The translations under genes were made by a program, and so were the position numbers. Positions 63,594 through 64,000 of a stretch of 64,000 bases of DNA are shown in pieces. Origin of the DNA: Gammaproteobacteria bacterium (lineage in GTDB: Bacteria > Pseudomonadota > Gammaproteobacteria > Enterobacterales > Kangiellaceae); contig JABXHY010000009.1 of assembly GCA_013373375.1 (NCBI GenBank), forward strand, positions 186,001 to 250,000. The letters are read 5' to 3'. The notes under the pieces are model-generated. The model worked only from the letters and a program-made list of their open reading frames with translations, searched no databases and was not told where the DNA came from. Position 1 is the stretch's first letter. The number at the start of each line of letters is the position of its first letter.

Positions 63594-64000
63594 ATGTTGC
63601 TGCAAAAACTCGGTAAAGTATTACTGTGGGTCGCTGGTATATTGATCATCATTATTTCAGTACCGGTGATTATTTTTTGGCAACCCGATCAATCACTCGC
63701 AGAATTAAAACCCAAGTGGATCAACGAGCAGTCTGAATTTATCGATCTCGGCGGTATGCAAGTTCATATTAGAGACGAAGGCAACCCAGAGTCAGATCAT
63801 ACGCTAGTGTTAATTCATGGTACTGGCGCGTCTCTTCATACTTGGGAAGCCTGGGTCGAAGAGCTTGCGAGTTCATATCGAGTGATCAGTTTGGATTTGC
63901 CAGGATATGGTTTAACGGGACCGCATCCAGAGCACGATTATCGAGGTGAAAAATACGCTGATATTATTGCCCAACTCATCAAACAAAGAAATGCCAGCAA
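63594..64000 (+). CDS. alpha/beta hydrolase with N-terminal membrane helix (3' end outside window)
   Basis: A frame from ATG 63594 stays open to the end of the window (135 residues visible). Residues 8-28 are a hydrophobic helix (LLWVAGILIIIISVPVII). FIDLGGMQVHIRDEG, LVLIHGTGASLHTW (oxyanion region) and VISLDLPGYGLTG are the start of an alpha/beta hydrolase fold. The nucleophile elbow is outside. It is the last visible gene of the kynurenine operon (22 bases after kmo), but its role there is unclear. Confidence 0.85.
   Translation, partial: MLLQKLGKVLLWVAGILIIIISVPVIIFWQPDQSLAELKPKWINEQSEFIDLGGMQVHIRDEGNPESDHTLVLIHGTGASLHTWEAWVEELASSYRVISLDLPGYGLTGPHPEHDYRGEKYADIIAQLIKQRNAS

Overview
The window looks like a chromosomal segment of a marine-type gammaproteobacterium. 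The base composition is AT-leaning, the gene families are typical of the class (CpxRA with CpxP, AcnD/PrpF, many GGDEF/EAL proteins), and several secreted peptidases and amino-acid degradation genes are present. A Kangiella- or Oceanospirillales-like heterotroph would fit, but no 16S or other marker is present, so this is only a guess. No rRNA, tRNA, CRISPR array or intact transposase gene was recognised.

Layout. 1-2854: the 5' part of a large periplasmic-binding sensor that runs off the left edge. 2855-10566: an accessory region. It has a 20-bp minisatellite, a DUF285-repeat surface lipoprotein flanked by degenerate copies of one repeat, and then a run of minus-strand genes that looks like an integron cassette cluster without an integrase. 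Three hairpin attC-like sites were found, as were three copies of a non-palindromic, promoter-bearing, attI-like repeat, plus REP-like repeats. The cassette genes encode a TIR-domain protein, a 58-residue zinc-ribbon membrane peptide (a short gene that is easily overlooked), a protein with a HEPN-type R-x4-H motif, a PQQ-type propeller protein and a small membrane peptide. 10567-13607: cpxRA divergent from cpxP, with a CpxR-box candidate between them. 13793-19547: an amidohydrolase, a cysteine synthase and a secreted M6-like metalloprotease with propeller repeats. 19789-25306: a CadC-like regulator with TPRs, an S41-type protein, and an operon of a periplasmic protein, an ECF sigma factor and an anti-sigma candidate. 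25431-30639: a metabolic cluster (sulfotransferase-like, class IV aminotransferase, APC permease, DDAH-like amidinohydrolase, Rieske oxygenase).

30642-41085 is a signalling island on the minus strand. It contains a Tat-exported binding protein, a hybrid histidine kinase, a kinase with an ethylene-receptor-like membrane domain, an Rcp1-like receiver, a REC-GGDEF-EAL protein, a degenerate receiver and a PAS-PAS-GGDEF-EAL protein. This is a plausible chain from extracellular cues to cyclic-di-GMP turnover. 41433-44599: a secreted HEXXH protein and a small membrane protein. 44709-49303: a GntR regulator with two ATTGTCGACAA(T/A) palindromes, then acnD and prpF of the methylcitrate cycle, with prpB and prpC absent here. 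49411-58793: a YVTN-propeller/cytochrome c protein, a lipoprotein, a GT2 glycosyltransferase, and a DUF3857/transglutaminase protein fused to a membrane domain also found at 44009-44599. 59047-64000: a compact kynurenine-degradation operon (RidA-type deaminase, 3-hydroxyanthranilate dioxygenase, cyclase-type formamidase, kynureninase, kynurenine monooxygenase) followed by a truncated alpha/beta hydrolase.

The items most worth following up are the cassette cluster with its repeated attI-like promoter segments and candidate defence genes, and the ethylene-receptor-like kinase that keeps all seven checked residues of the plant ETR1 copper/ethylene site.
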